Both the position numbers and the translations under genes were made by a program. The notes below the pieces were generated by a model that saw only the letters and a program-made list of their open reading frames with translations, was not told the origin of the DNA and made no database searches. A stretch of DNA of 64,000 nucleotides from Rhodocollybia butyracea (Eukaryota > Basidiomycota > Agaricomycetes > Agaricales > Omphalotaceae): assembly GCA_015501585.1 (NCBI GenBank), contig JADNRY010000050.1:62001-126000 (forward strand), read 5' to 3'. Position 1 is the first letter of the stretch. Every line of letters starts with the position of its first letter. Positions 45,031-56,883 of the stretch are shown here, one piece after another.

Positions 45031-46205
45031 TTGAAAGAACATCCATCGTCTCTCACACTGTATAGCAAGTTTCAGAGCATTAGGCAACACTTGTTTTTTT
45101 TTAAAAATTGTTGCGCGTACGTGTGTGTTGTAACTTCCTCTGTTCATTGTGTAGTAGGCTTAAACTTTTCTCACCGCAAAGTTCGTATGAAGCAGGCTAC
45201 ACCTCCGTGCGACCACGCATATTCTCCTGCCCTGCTTCTCATTCTCTCGCACGACTGGCTCTTAGATTTATTGTACAAGGTATGTGCTCCACAACTTCTG
45301 CACTACCATCTCACTAACATCATGAGGCAGGCTCACATCGATGCTTACTTGCTCAAACTAATAGATGACAAGACTCGCATACCTGGCTTTCTCAAATTCA
45401 TTGGATAATCTCTGCGTGCCGACACTTTTTGCGCTGCTATTTCGCTGTTGTTTGCGTAGTAGGCTTCTGGTACCCGCTCTAAAATTTATGAAATGTACGT
45501 ACCTTGTTGATTGTGATGTCGCGTTTGTTAACGTTGTTTGAATCAGGCCATTCGCTATGACTTGTCTGGGCTTGTCATCATGGAATGTGACGACGTTAGA
45601 CGTGGAAGGTTGTTTGGGCTACATTACAGAAGTTTGCGCATACATACTTTACTTCTACATATATCTGTATTAGTTACATCGTAATCAATGTTTTTGCAAA
45701 TTTCTTTGGTCTGAACAGAAGTAGCTGGATTCAGTGAGGCCGAGCAATGGTGGCTCGCTGGCGGTTCATATCCTATTGTACTGACTCAAACATGGTACTA
45801 TGAATGGATACAGTACTTATACAGTACTGGAAGTGAGGATATATATATTGTACAAAGATACGCATATTGATACTGTGCACTTGGCAGAGGTATACAGGCA
45901 GTACAGAGCGATACAGTAGTCTACATATAGGGGGACCTTTAAACAGCTATACAATTGATACATATAGTACGTACAGGGTCATATAACTGTCATTTTTTCC
46001 TGGTGTAGTTAGGCGTTAAAGCGCAAAAATGCAACTGCGGGTTCCTTTCATATTTGAAAACGAGCAACTGCCATGGGTGATTGGTACAGCCACATAACAA
46101 CGCTCTTAAAACTGCAGTAGTTTATCTCGGGGACATCACATTCTCGGTCCTCTTGCAAGTTCTCTGTTCAATTGGCTCTCCTGATTCAAAACCAGTTTTA
46201 ATCCC
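45031..46205. other. Gene-free region before the second seven-TM copy
   Basis: No supported coding region. From about 46020 it is the upstream flank of the duplicated seven-TM gene; 45780-45990 is rich in TA-containing short repeats (tacagtac, atacatat). Confidence 0.4.
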
Positions 46206-47512
46206 ATGGCTTCACTGAATGGTACCGCATCGAATGAGATAGGCCTCAATTTACTATACAACGCAAGCCGCGTAATTGGGATTGTACCACAGATGGTTTT
46301 CTATGGTCTGCTTTACTCTGCTTCACTTTTGATCCTATGTTGATTGCGTTATAGGCATCTACACTATGCTTTTTACCATCTCGACCTACTTGATGGTGCA
46401 AGTGTCCGCTACTAACTTGGCCTTATCCAAATGACCCATAGATTCTCTCTAGGAAACAGGGCTTGAACAGTTTTTCGCGTAAACTTCTTTTGGGTTTGAC
46501 GGTCCTTATGTACACCCTCACTACCCTGTACACGGCAGCTTCAATAGTTCATCTGATACAGATAATGCAAAGATCCCTCCTTGGTTTTTCTATTTCCAGT
46601 CCAATCAATCTCTCACTCATTGGTGCGCTGTTTCTCACGAATGTGAGTTGACTGTCTTTTGATCGCTGTGCAATCGCTGCGTCAATGGCCTGACTGGGGT
46701 TAGTACAGTCTCACCGATGGAGTGGTAGTCTGGCGCGTATGGGTGCTGTGCCGGAATGAATACAGCATTGCCTTATCTGTATGTATATGCTTCCTCTGTT
46801 GTGCTATTGGCGAGTGTTTTCCAGTCTGCTACAAAATACATAAAGTAAACTGATTCTTTTTCCTAATTCAGCAAGTGAAATGGGTTTAATCGCAATGGAA
46901 ATTGTATTACCTGTCATCTCTTCAGCACAAACCGTCACAACGCTTAACCGAGCTATTGATATTACACATGTGTCAGGCATAGGATTGTCATTGACCACAA
47001 ATCTCATTGCTACAGCCACTGTTTCAATGAAAGCCTGGTCAGTCCACGTCCCTTCAATCTTTGTTGTGCTGGCGTAAAGGGTGGTTCGCAGGCGCCTTCG
47101 GAAGATGTTTATTTCTTCGGGGCCGCACCGGCCTAACACAAGCAGAATATTGGTACTGATTGTTGAGTCGGGGGTCCTCTACTCCATCTCCTTAGTAAGA
47201 AACCCTTCAATCACTGGCTCTCCTCTTCCATACTAACTGCACGCAGATAATCGTCACTGTTGCGTCAATAGTTCGCCTTCCGGGAGGAACACTTGGAGAT
47301 CTGTACACCCCGTGAATGTTCAGCTCGCTGTAAGCGTGATACTAAACATATACTTTGTTCAAGATCTTGACCTTGTTGAATCACAGGGCATATATCTATT
47401 AGTTGTTCTCATCATGGTAAACAAAAACCTGACGTTAGATAAAGCCGGGGCGACGGCTTTTAGCAACGATAGTATCACTTTTACAAGTATCGGCACAAAC
47501 TCAGAGCTGTGA
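46206..47512 (+). pseudogene. Seven-TM membrane protein, copy 2, probably degraded
   Basis: Same exon order as the gene at 37939. Conserved parts: GIYTMLFTISTYLM, LLLGLTVLMYTLTTLY, DGVVVWRAWVLC, LTTNLIAT and the tail. Differences that matter: the donor after helix 1-2 is GC (gcaagt) instead of GT; and a C is missing from the run at 47308-47311, so the exon that reads LYTPVNLQLA in copy 1 reaches a stop after LYTP. The second change could be a sequencing error, as other homopolymer indels occur in this window. Confidence 0.65.
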
Positions 47513-47956
47513 TCGCTTCAATTTTCCCAAATTGCCTAGAGAAGTCATAAGACGGATTATAAGTTATTTGTGGCCATATGTATACCAGACTGTACAAGTA
47601 CTATTGCATGTATCTTTCTGTCTTCATTGTTGATGTAAACTAATAAGTAGTCAATACTATTTACCTACCATATGTATATAGAAATGATAGGCCACAGACT
47701 CACCCTCAACAACACACGTGAGAGTAAACGACTGAGCGTTTCAAAGAGACTCAGATAGCGAAGAATAATTAAGCCACCCTTTGTAGCCATCGGGTCAAAG
47801 TAACAGGCATAAACTAAGCTGTGGTACTACTAGTAGTAGTATTGTACTGAGCTACGCTCTACGGTAGGATCTCCCGCGGGTCGGTCTCTATGGGGAAGAA
47901 GCAGCGAGCTTGACCCACAAAGGGAAGGCTAAAGAGAAGAAACATGTACAATTACT

Positions 47957-49285
47957 CATCACTAAATCGGAGAGATTTTGGCCATAGATGGTAGTCCCCC
48001 GAAATCCAATATAAACTTGGTGCAATGATCGTAATATCAATAAAATACTGCATGTCAGATTCTCATTGAATATATTTGAGAGGCAAGTAATCTGTGATGA
48101 CCTCAAATTACAATCCATGAAAATATCTGGAGGACCTTAGAATCAAGTACAATTATTGAAGTGTAAGGCATTCACACGTATTAGAATGTAATGCATGATC
48201 CTCAAGCACAGAAAACGCCCAGGAATTATGGGGCCAATAAAATTCTCACCGCCAGTAAATTTTCGGTTCAGAATGCTCATGGTACGACAACGTGAGGTGA
48301 ATATCCTGTTTTGTACTAACTAGTAAAACGATACATTATACATGAATTGGAACAAGGACAGGGAGTAAGAAAGACGATCGTCAGGATACATAGGAAGAAA
48401 GAAGAGGAACAGACTGGGAACCTGGGGAGCGAGCGTTAACGTAGAGTTGGAGTCGTATAGAGTCAAGCGTGTATCTTGAGCCTTGGAAGTTGATTTGTCG
48501 GACACGTTGCAGCGAGCTTGACACGTCCTTGTCTTGGTATTAGAGATCTTGTTGTCTTTTGAAGGAGAGTCAGTTGCAGAATAGAGCAGATTTGCTTGAC
48601 AGAGCGTCTTGAGGGAGCGTTGAGAGAGAACAAACACGATGGTGATGGGGGAAGAAAAAAGAAAGAGCAACTTACCCTGATTTACCTCAGGGTGCTAAAT
48701 AATGTAAGCCCAGGTTATCACGCATGTCAGAAAGATATATTGGGGAATAAAAATGGGGCGCTGATGCCAAGCAGGGTTGTGTTACCCAAGCGGAAACGGA
48801 CTTGTAGATCTGTTTTCATGAAATCGCAAGCTTTGTTGAAGGGACCAAGTAATAACTTGGGATTTCAAGGAGCTGATTTTGGCCTATATCCATCGCTGTT
48901 GAATTAACACACCAAAGTACCGGCAGAAGTCGAAAAGGTGCATGTTGGGTGCATGCATATCGGCAGTAAACAATCAGAGAGGGATATGCAGTGATGCCCT
49001 CAGGGAAACCCTTGCAGGACCAGGACATAATCCTTTTCGAATATAATGCATCGTATCAACAACAAAATATGGGGGGATGCTGAAAATCAGATATCACACC
49101 GATATAATATGCAGCTGAGATCACAATACTACTGCAATTTGAGAGTAAGACCATAATACATCGCAATATCGTCTTATTATTCCTTGGCCATGGGGATGTA
49201 TGATATTCCATTATGATAATACAAAACTTTGACGTATAATGTCCTTTGGTATCATCCGACGGCAGCTTTTGTCCGATTTAGTGAT
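47957..49285. mobile_element. TIR element copy 2 (1.3 kb), inverted relative to copy 1
   Basis: Bounded by CATCACTAAATCGG and its complement and homologous, in reverse, to 29282-30686. It contains the homologue of the last ~130 bp of the MYND gene. Compared with unit D, the inserted stretch in unit E spans about 47849-49288, that is the element plus ~108 bp at its left; similar 12-bp stretches (tagtattgtact and tagtacggtact) lie at the two edges. Confidence 0.68.
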
Positions 49286-49291
49286 GCTAGT

Positions 49292-49600
49292 ACGGTACTC
49301 TCATCAGTGGGCCTCGACGTCTTCTACCTCAATGAAAGGTACCCCACCAAGCCCAATCCACTTGTGAACTTCTTCCAGAGGAAAAGTGGGCACCACCATA
49401 TATGTGGTCCCAGAAGATGAATCGCTTGAGTACTTAATGAAAAAAGTCCGAGTCTGAAGGAACAATTACACGGGCCGCCGACGGCGGCAATATACCGGGA
49501 AGCTGGAGCTATCGGCGCTAAAAGACATTTAACCCTCTCAGACGTTTGAAACGAACACTCGGAGAATCGCTGTGAAAGCATACCTAGCGATCACAAAATA
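49292..49600. repeat. Copy of 39555-39855 (end of duplication unit E)
   Basis: Nearly identical direct copy with a few indels, containing a block that reads gggccgccgacggcggcaat. Marks the resumption of the duplicated segment after the insertion at 47849-49288. Noncoding as far as I can see. Confidence 0.8.
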
Positions 49601-49959
49601 TATAGCACATTCTAGCAAAGAAAGTAGCAGTGCTGGAGCATAGAGCCTTCTCATTCGGCTTTGATTTAATCTCTAGTACTTACGGAGATTAACAAGAGAT
49701 TAACGTCAAGTCAACTTTGTCAATTAAGCAGCAATGGAAGACCAAATGCGAAAGAATCCCGTGGTCGACTAGTTTTGCTTCTCAGCAGTTTCATTTTGTT
49801 CTGACAGATTGGAGGAAGAAGCCCTTCGTCCTATTTCGTTTGCGCATGTGGTCAAAGGTCAGAAGCTCGAGCACTGGCGATTTCTATCAGTGGAGCTTAA
49901 AAGCCGGTAGGTATGTGCAAACTGGGCCCATCACATCCGAGACTCATTCTTCCTAACAG

Positions 49960-51177
49960 ATGTCGGACAAAAAAGGTTTCGCATTCATCACTGGCTCATC
50001 ACAGGGCATAGGCAAAGCGATTGCCCTGCGATTAGCAGCCGACGGGTTTGATATAGCTCTCAATGACTTGCCGAGTAAGTTGGAGCAACTGAAGGATGTC
50101 GAGAAAGAGATCCAAGCACTTCAGCGCAAAACTGGTATCTTTGTTGGCGATGTATCCAATGAAGACAGCGTGAAGAGCGTAATCGAATCGGCGGTGAAGC
50201 AACTGGGAAGCTTGGACGTCGTGCGTACTACAAGAGGTCTGCGGTTCCGTCCAAAATTATAACTCTTGAATGAATAGTGTGTGGCCAACGCTGGGGTGTT
50301 CACCAACAGGTCTATCCTTGACAGTGAGTTGTAGTTCCTGCGTCTCGAACCCTGTGATCAACGCCGGTCGTAGCCCCCGCCGAAGAATGGGACAGAGTTT
50401 TCGCCATCAATGCTCGCGGGCCTTTCTTGTGCTACAAATACGCTGCGATTCAAATGGTATCCCAGGGTCGTGGGGGACGAATCATTGGTGCCTGTTCGCT
50501 TTCTGGTAGACGCGGAAGACGTGGAGGAGTCTCATACTGCGGCACGAAGTTTGCAGTTCGGGGAATGACTCAATCAGCTGGTAAGTGCTGCCAGGGGCCG
50601 CCGTACTGATATCCATTATCTTATGATTACAACACAGCGTTGGATTTAGCTCAATATGGGATCACGGTCAATGCGTATGCCCCTAGTACGTGCAAATAGT
50701 GATCTGTGTGCTCAAAATGTTCACCTGGACATACTTACTAGGCGCTGTCAACACTTCCATGCTGGGTGAAGCTTAAGTTATTGATATCCATTGATTACTC
50801 TTTAACCGCTGCACCTACAGTCAATGATGTGATCGGAGATGACCACGACGGATCCAAACATAAGGAGGTAACATTTTTCGCCCAATAAACACAGCTCATG
50901 TTATGACATTATTTCAGTATATCCAAAGCATTCCTCTAGGAAGAGCGGCCGAGCCAAGTGATATTTCCAATCTAGTCTCTTTCATTGCTTCAAAAGAATC
51001 CAGCTACATTACGGGTGAGTTGGTATTGTAGAAAAGCTGCGCATCTCATTGATTACTTGTTTTTCCTTTTGATAGGTCAAATGGTAAGTTATCTGACTCT
51101 CGTTCATAAGCCTGGTGTTCATTTTCCGCTCCTATGCGATAAAGTTTGACGTCAATGGAGGAGCTTTCCTCAATTGA
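49960..51177 (+). CDS. Short-chain dehydrogenase/reductase, acetoin/diacetyl reductase-like, 256 aa
   Basis: Classical SDR, cytosolic NAD(P)H-linked oxidoreductase. Nine exons: 49960-50220, 50278-50323, 50374-50580, 50638-50685, 50742-50765, 50821-50867, 50918-51014, 51076-51083, 51145-51177 (771 nt). Cofactor loop TGSSQGIG (11-18), NAG (91-93), catalytic YCGTK with Tyr157 and Lys161, and C-terminal SSYITGQMFDVNGG, which matches butanediol dehydrogenase/acetoin reductase-like SDRs. The exact substrate is inferred only by family resemblance. Exon 8 is an 8-nt microexon completing Gly-Gln-Met, which is needed to keep the frame between two introns. No cluster partners nearby. Confidence 0.88.
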
Positions 51178-51725
51178 AGAAAAGCATCTATAGGTATCAT
51201 GCTAATACCAGTTCAGCCTGGCTTCCTGCGTATCCATGCGTCACAAGCAATCGAGTCGGAGTGTTTCTTATCTGTTATCTATCAAGTTCTATTAGTGATT
51301 TGACATTGTACAATTAAACGCGATTCCGATAACTCTTTTGTACTTTCGCGGGACAAGCCATTGGGCGCGCAGTTTCAGTTCTTCATTGCTTAAACAACTT
51401 AGATCGAGCAGATACATTGCTCCCTGTACATCACTACCCGCCAACCGCCACCATTGGAATGTTCTTGACTGGCATATCACTGGTCAGACCCATTTCAAGT
51501 TTCAACAGCTAGGATAATTATAAGGAAGTAATCCACCCCTTGTAACGCAAGTAGGTTGTGGCTTCCCATCGCTAGCTGTTGGTAAGTAGTTTTCTCGCGA
51601 TCTTTGAACTTCTTCAACACGAAAGCTACCAATTGGCCACAAGGATTTCTAGAAAATAGTTCCAAGTTGAAGGAGATACAATGTACATAATGACAGATGT
51701 TCCTGACATCTGGCGTCAGTGAGTA
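51178..51725. other. Intergenic region after the SDR gene
   Basis: No supported feature in about 550 bp. Confidence 0.4.
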
Positions 51726-52066
51726 CAGCTGATTAGGAATTTCTAGCATAATTTTCGAAAAACGTTTATTACAAATCTTGTTTACAACCAAACAAGATCA
51801 CATCAAATCTAGTCACGATCTGCGGTCACCTGCGCATTCTCCACCTCTCCTCGTCTTGATATTCGGTCAGAGAGAGTGTATAAATCTTGTCTTTTGCAAC
51901 AGGATGGATGTAGCGATCTTTGCCCATGATGAAAGCTACATTTGAGTATATGTAAAGGTTATGGCGGACAAGCCGCTACAAGCCGTTGTGATCGTTTTAT
52001 TTGGCTGTAAACAAGATTTGTAATGAACGTTTTTCGAAAACTATGCTACAAATTCCTAATCAGCTG
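51726..52066. mobile_element. 341-bp MITE with TA target site
   Basis: About 61-bp terminal inverted repeats starting CAGCTGATTAGGAATTT and ending with the complement, flanked by TA (51724-51725 and 52067-52068). The interior is noncoding. Long TIRs, short length and TA target indicate a Tc1/mariner-type non-autonomous element; it resembles the 698-bp element in general design but not in sequence. Confidence 0.85.
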
Positions 52067-52680
52067 TAAAATCTCGCGAAAAAACAATGTTGAGATGCAA
52101 GCTTTATTCTGAGCGCGCGCGCACAAGGTCCGAGAATACAAAGAGCTGCGTAAAAAGAAGCTGACCGCATCAACTTGCAAAGTATAATAATAATTATAGT
52201 ATAGACGCACTGCAGCTTCGTTGGCTGGTTGACTGGTCCTGTTTTCGTCTTGGATCCCAAGAAACTTGAGTTCAAGCTGCTGGATGGAAGAAAGAGTGCA
52301 AGTCCGCCGTCAGGAAACGGCACGGACGGCCGAGCGCTTCTAGCGACTTTTCGCCGTCTCCATTAGGAAGGGCTTGTCTAATGCCACATTGTATCTTCAT
52401 ATGGGCTGTCCTGCTATTGTAAAATGCTTCTTTTGTTCTTTCAGTGCTTATAATCAAGGCTTTCGAAAGCTCTTATCGTCATCCCCTTCGAGTGTGCTGA
52501 GCTCCTCGTCTCAAAAACTCTCAGAAAACTCTCGGAAAACTCCCTTGTACGCTCGCTTTGAAACGAATTAACGATATCTTTATTCCACCCTACGGCAAGT
52601 CCCCCTTTCTATCCTCGCACTTATCCCCGGTGGCTAGACTAATTCCGATTCCGATAGATCATAATCCTTATATTATCCCA

Positions 52681-54225
52681 ATGAGAAACGCAAAGGCTAG
52701 CTGCATACATCCAGTGAACATCTTGCTCCCTCTGCCAGGCACTCCCAGCCCAACTAAACCTATCTTTCCACTCGAGACACTTGAGACCCATCACCGTCGA
52801 CGCTCTTCGACTTTCACTGCCATAAAAGACTGGGCGCTTGCTGTTCAGCCTGGTTCACCAGCACCAGAATCGCCTCGCAACTCTATCAGTGGGCCTGCAC
52901 GTCGCAGTTCACTCTCTGTAGCTCGCGATTTTATCGCTCGTAGGAAGAGTATCTCTCACTCCCACGCTGCCTCTGGATCACCCGTCGTCCTTCTCGTAGA
53001 GACTCCCCAAACCAGTGAATATAAGCAGTCCCACTTTGATCTCACCAACTTGGGGTACACTTCTGTATTCGTGCAATTGGAACACGCGCCTGCTACACCC
53101 TCTCCTTTCCTTATGCGCGATCCATACCCTTCTTTGAAGGAAGCTCATTCCAAAGGCCTAAAACGAATCAAATCACTCGGTATGCTTAAGCGAAACCGAC
53201 GCAAGTCGATCTCTGCGGCTAATACTTCTCAAGAACCTGCACCTCGGAGTCCGCGCGCTCATTCTAGGTCAAAGTCGGCTTTGATTTCCACTCCTTCCAA
53301 GAAATCTGCTCATCCTCCTCTACCGCCCACTCTTGCATCGGAACTGCTCCTTAGGCAATTCACCGATGGTGGTTCGCTGGAGACACATGCCAAGCGAATC
53401 ATGGAGGAGCAAGCTCGAGATGCCGCACCTGCTGGCTCCCACAAACGAGCTCCACTCCCCGTTGGCACCGTCTATCGGGATGAAAACGGCACGTTGTGGA
53501 GAGATGAAGATGAAAAGCTTGAGAGGGAGGCTCTTCTTCCTCCTGGAACCCCCGAAAGCCCAGTCAGAGAGTGGATCACGTTCACTCCCCCTGGTAGTTC
53601 CTCTCCTGCTCTTCCCGGTATGGGCCTCGGTGTAGGTGCTGCGACGGAAGAGCGCCGTGGGTCGCTCGCTTCCATAACATCATCTCTCTCCCAGAACAAC
53701 TTGGTTACTCCAGCGGATGTATTCGCCTATGGCGGAATGCATACCTTCTCGGGACCACCCAGCCCCTTGAGTTGGTCTGGCTCGACTCGGGTTCCAGTGT
53801 CGCCCACCGGAACGATGAGCACGACTACCGGCATGGCAGCCGCCTCGGGTACAGCCGCTCAAAACAAGCGTACACGTCGTCGTCCTGCTCCTCTGACGTT
53901 AAGAGACCCTGCCACTCCAGACGTTTTTGACGATTCTTTTATTCCTTCCCCTCGAGCTGTAGCTCTAGCTTCTATCGTCCATGGTATGACCAGCCACCGA
54001 CGTTCGAGTACCGGAGGTCTTTCCGCACCCCCTGCTTTCACCGAGTTCGGCACTGTGTCTGTGGATGGCCACGAATCGGTTCCGATGAAAGACAACGTCA
54101 AAGCGGATGAGCTTGATTCAGCTAGTTCGACGACAATGGACTCCAGAAAGGGCTTGGGGATGAGGAAGATCTCAAAACTGAACCTCAAGTCGATGAAGGC
54201 TCTCTTTGGAGGCCATGCGCAATAA
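52681..54225 (+). CDS. Ser/Pro-rich, largely disordered protein of unknown function, 514 aa
   Basis: One long open frame without introns; the start is set at the first in-frame ATG (MRNAKASCIHPVN), although the frame is open upstream without an ATG. It is basic and Ser/Pro-rich, with repeated RRxS-type phosphorylation-like sites (RRRSS, RRSSLS, ARRKSIS, NRRKSIS). A more ordered part lies around residues 210-300 (PPTLASELLLRQFTDGG, HAKRIMEEQAR, VGTVYRDENGTLWRDEDE). The C-terminus is KISKLNLKSMKALFGG. The short VYRDENGTLWRDEDEK block looks conserved in Agaricomycete proteins, but I cannot name the family. No TM segment or catalytic motif. Confidence 0.68.
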   Translation: MRNAKASCIHPVNILLPLPGTPSPTKPIFPLETLETHHRRRSSTFTAIKDWALAVQPGSPAPESPRNSISGPARRSSLSVARDFIARRKSISHSHAASGSPVVLLVETPQTSEYKQSHFDLTNLGYTSVFVQLEHAPATPSPFLMRDPYPSLKEAHSKGLKRIKSLGMLKRNRRKSISAANTSQEPAPRSPRAHSRSKSALISTPSKKSAHPPLPPTLASELLLRQFTDGGSLETHAKRIMEEQARDAAPAGSHKRAPLPVGTVYRDENGTLWRDEDEKLEREALLPPGTPESPVREWITFTPPGSSSPALPGMGLGVGAATEERRGSLASITSSLSQNNLVTPADVFAYGGMHTFSGPPSPLSWSGSTRVPVSPTGTMSTTTGMAAASGTAAQNKRTRRRPAPLTLRDPATPDVFDDSFIPSPRAVALASIVHGMTSHRRSSTGGLSAPPAFTEFGTVSVDGHESVPMKDNVKADELDSASSTTMDSRKGLGMRKISKLNLKSMKALFGGHAQ

Positions 54226-55021
54226 ACACAACGTCTGGTATAGGCGATGATTTCTGTTCTTCCTATGTTTTCCATATGCTCTCTGATGTTACTTTACGAC
54301 TGTATCCATCATTCTAATGCCCTTTCATCATCTTTTAACTCCTCCATATTACGCTGTCGCGTTTTCCTCATCTCTGCATAGTATATCGTCGCATTTCCAC
54401 GTCATTTGTTTATACCCGCACGCAAGCGTCACATCTGTATCCATATCATCATATTGTAATGACCCCCTGTATTCTTCCGTTTAAGCTGCTCCTCCTTCTC
54501 CTATGCTGTCTGTTTTATGCAATGAATAGGTCTTATGTTTACCGTGATTGGGTGATAAGAAACTGCTATGGTAGCTAGTGTGAAGGCACTGTTAGCGGGC
54601 CACCTGTTTAAGTTTCTCACTTGAGCCGTCAACTCTCCGAGGGTACTGCCTCAGGCCCCATCGACAACCTCAGCTAACGTATGTACATGACAATAATCGT
54701 GTCACTTTGAGTCTCGAATTCCTTCATCAACGGAGCATCAACGGAGCAGCACAGGTCTTGCCTGCCCACGCAATTACTGGTGTAACTAATACCTTCATTC
54801 TATAATATTACAATTGATATATGCACGTACCAAGGTACGAAAATTTTTGAGCAGATGTACAATGATGATGGTCTACAAATACAGAATGACTGGACGATGT
54901 TGAATGTCCGAATGATTGGACGATGTTGAAATGTCCATTTTGTACAACGTCTCTATGACGTCTCATGAACGTTGAATCTTCGTAAACTCCTCATGAACCG
55001 AATCTACCATCTCTCCAAAGT
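54226..55021. other. Convergent intergenic region
   Basis: About 800 bp between two convergent genes, holding both 3' regions. A near-repeat tggacgatgttgaatgtccg / tggacgatgttgaaatgtcc occurs around 54893-54934. Nothing else seen. Confidence 0.45.
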
Positions 55022-56883
55022 CTAGGCATCGTGAACGCCAGCCGGCTTCTGGAAGTTGGTGGTGTCGACACCAGGCAGAGGCCACTTGCGAGCGAAAGCC
55101 TGAACCTCATCGCGAAGCTGTTCTACCTGGACAAAGCCCTGTTTGCCCTCCTCCTTGGTGGTAGCAACACGGACAAAGTCCTTGAGCATCTTGGTTCCAG
55201 CTTCCTTTTGGAGAACGAGAGAGATTTGAACAGCGCGGTGGAGGAAGCCCGCGACGATCTTGATGTCGGCCTCGGTCATGTTACGAGAGGTAAGAGCAGA
55301 AGTGCCGAGACGGATACCACCGGGCACCTGAGCAGAGGCATCACCGGAAACAGCATTTTCTGGAAAAGAAATGTTAGCTTTGCGTCTGACCCGAAAGAGA
55401 GGACATACTGTTGATCGTGATGCCCATGAGATCGCAAACCTTCTCAACCTTGCTACCAGTCAAGCCAAGAGGGCGCAAATCCCAGAGGACAAGGTGGTTG
55501 TCGGTACCGCCAGTTTGAAGCCTGTAGCCATGCTCAAGCAAAGTTGAAGCCAAGGCGCGAGCGTTGGTTATGACCTGCTTGGCGTAAGCCTTCCATGAAG
55601 GGTCGGCAACTTGCTTTAAAGCAGTAGCGACGGCAGCGATGGTATTGTTGTGAGGGCCGCCTTGACATGCAGGGAAAACCGCTTCGTTGACACGCTTCTC
55701 AAGATCCTTGGCGGTTTCAATATCCTTACGGAAGAAGATAAGGCCAGCACGAGGACCACGGAGAGTCTTGTGGCTACAAGAGACTCAATGTAAATACACA
55801 TCACATGAACACCTGTGAACTCACGTAGTGGTAGTGACAACATCGCAGTAGTCGAAGGGGCTATTAAGCTCCTGTGCAGCAATGAGACCACTTGTGTGGG
55901 CCATGTCACACAGCAACCAAGCGCCTTCTTTCTCTGCGGTTTTCTTGAGCTCAGCATAGTCCCAGTCACGGGGATAAGCCGATGCACCACAGATGATGAG
56001 ACGAGGCTTGAAGATCTTTGCCTGAGCAGCAAGACCGGCGTAGTCAATGAGATTGCTCTCTGGGGTGATGGCATAAGGGAAAGACTGGAAATAGATGGAG
56101 GAAGCGGTCATCTTTTTCTTGGCGGTCTAGGAGCGAAATCAGGACATCGCCAGTATCGAGAAAATCGGCGAACATACGTAGTAGCCATGGGTGAGGTGAC
56201 CTCCGTCAGGAAGACCAAGACCCATCAACCGATCCTGAGGCTGAATGAGAGCAGTAAGGGCCGCAAAACTAAGAAATATTAGGAACGGGCTACAAGGCAA
56301 ACAGAGAAACACACTTTGCGGTCTGGAAGCAGATGTCAGCAGAATTCTTTCAGAGTTCGACGTGACTTACACTGCCAGAGTAAGGCTGCACATTGACACC
56401 CCATTTTGCTGGGTCAAGGTTGAATGCCTTCAGCGCACGTTCGCGGCAAAGGTTTTCGAGCTCGTCTACGTACTCGTTACCACCGTAGTAACGAGCACCA
56501 GGGAGACCTTCCGAGTATTTGTTGGTCAAGATGGAGCCATTTGCCTCCATGACCGCCAAACTGGTCAAGTTCTTCGCAGATTATGAGAGCTAGCAAAAAA
56601 GCCGAGCAGAAGGTGCATACCTCAGACGCAATTAGTTCCAGACCAGTTAGCTGCCTCCATGTCTCCTTGTCAATGATGTTCTGTACCTCTGGGTCGCTTT
56701 CGGCCAAGGGAGTATAGAGAATTTTGTTCTGAGATTGATGGATCAGGATGATGCTTGATAACGATGAGAGATACTCACAAACTCGGTACTTGCTGAGGCC
56801 ATTGTTCTTAGAATAAAAGAACCGGGTACTTTGCGAGGAGTGTATATGGAAGTTCGAGTCAGAGAACGAGAGAGCCGCAACAT
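55022..56883 (-). CDS. Serine hydroxymethyltransferase, 505 aa with mitochondrial presequence
   Basis: PLP enzyme converting serine and tetrahydrofolate to glycine and methylene-THF. Minus-strand exons: 56883-56779, 56728-56621, 56571-56371, 56322-56315, 56268-56178, 56126-55825, 55773-55409, 55359-55022 (1518 nt). Marks: [33 protein letters not shown], the PLP lysine in [12 protein letters not shown] (Lys274) and [12 protein letters not shown]. The first ATG gives an Arg/Ser-rich, acid-free [18 protein letters not shown], a typical mitochondrial presequence; the second ATG (residue 28, MASAST) starts a normal 478-aa cytosolic form. Fungi usually have separate SHM1 and SHM2, so this gene could be the mitochondrial one or serve both compartments. 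Exon 4 has just 8 nt. Confidence 0.93.

Noticed and set aside
44944..45408. 154-codon plus-strand frame next to the foldback arm
   Set aside because: It begins inside the right arm, has no recognisable motif, and the left arm does not conserve it as protein.
55031..55414. 127-codon plus-strand frame
   Set aside because: Exact antisense of the last SHMT exon.
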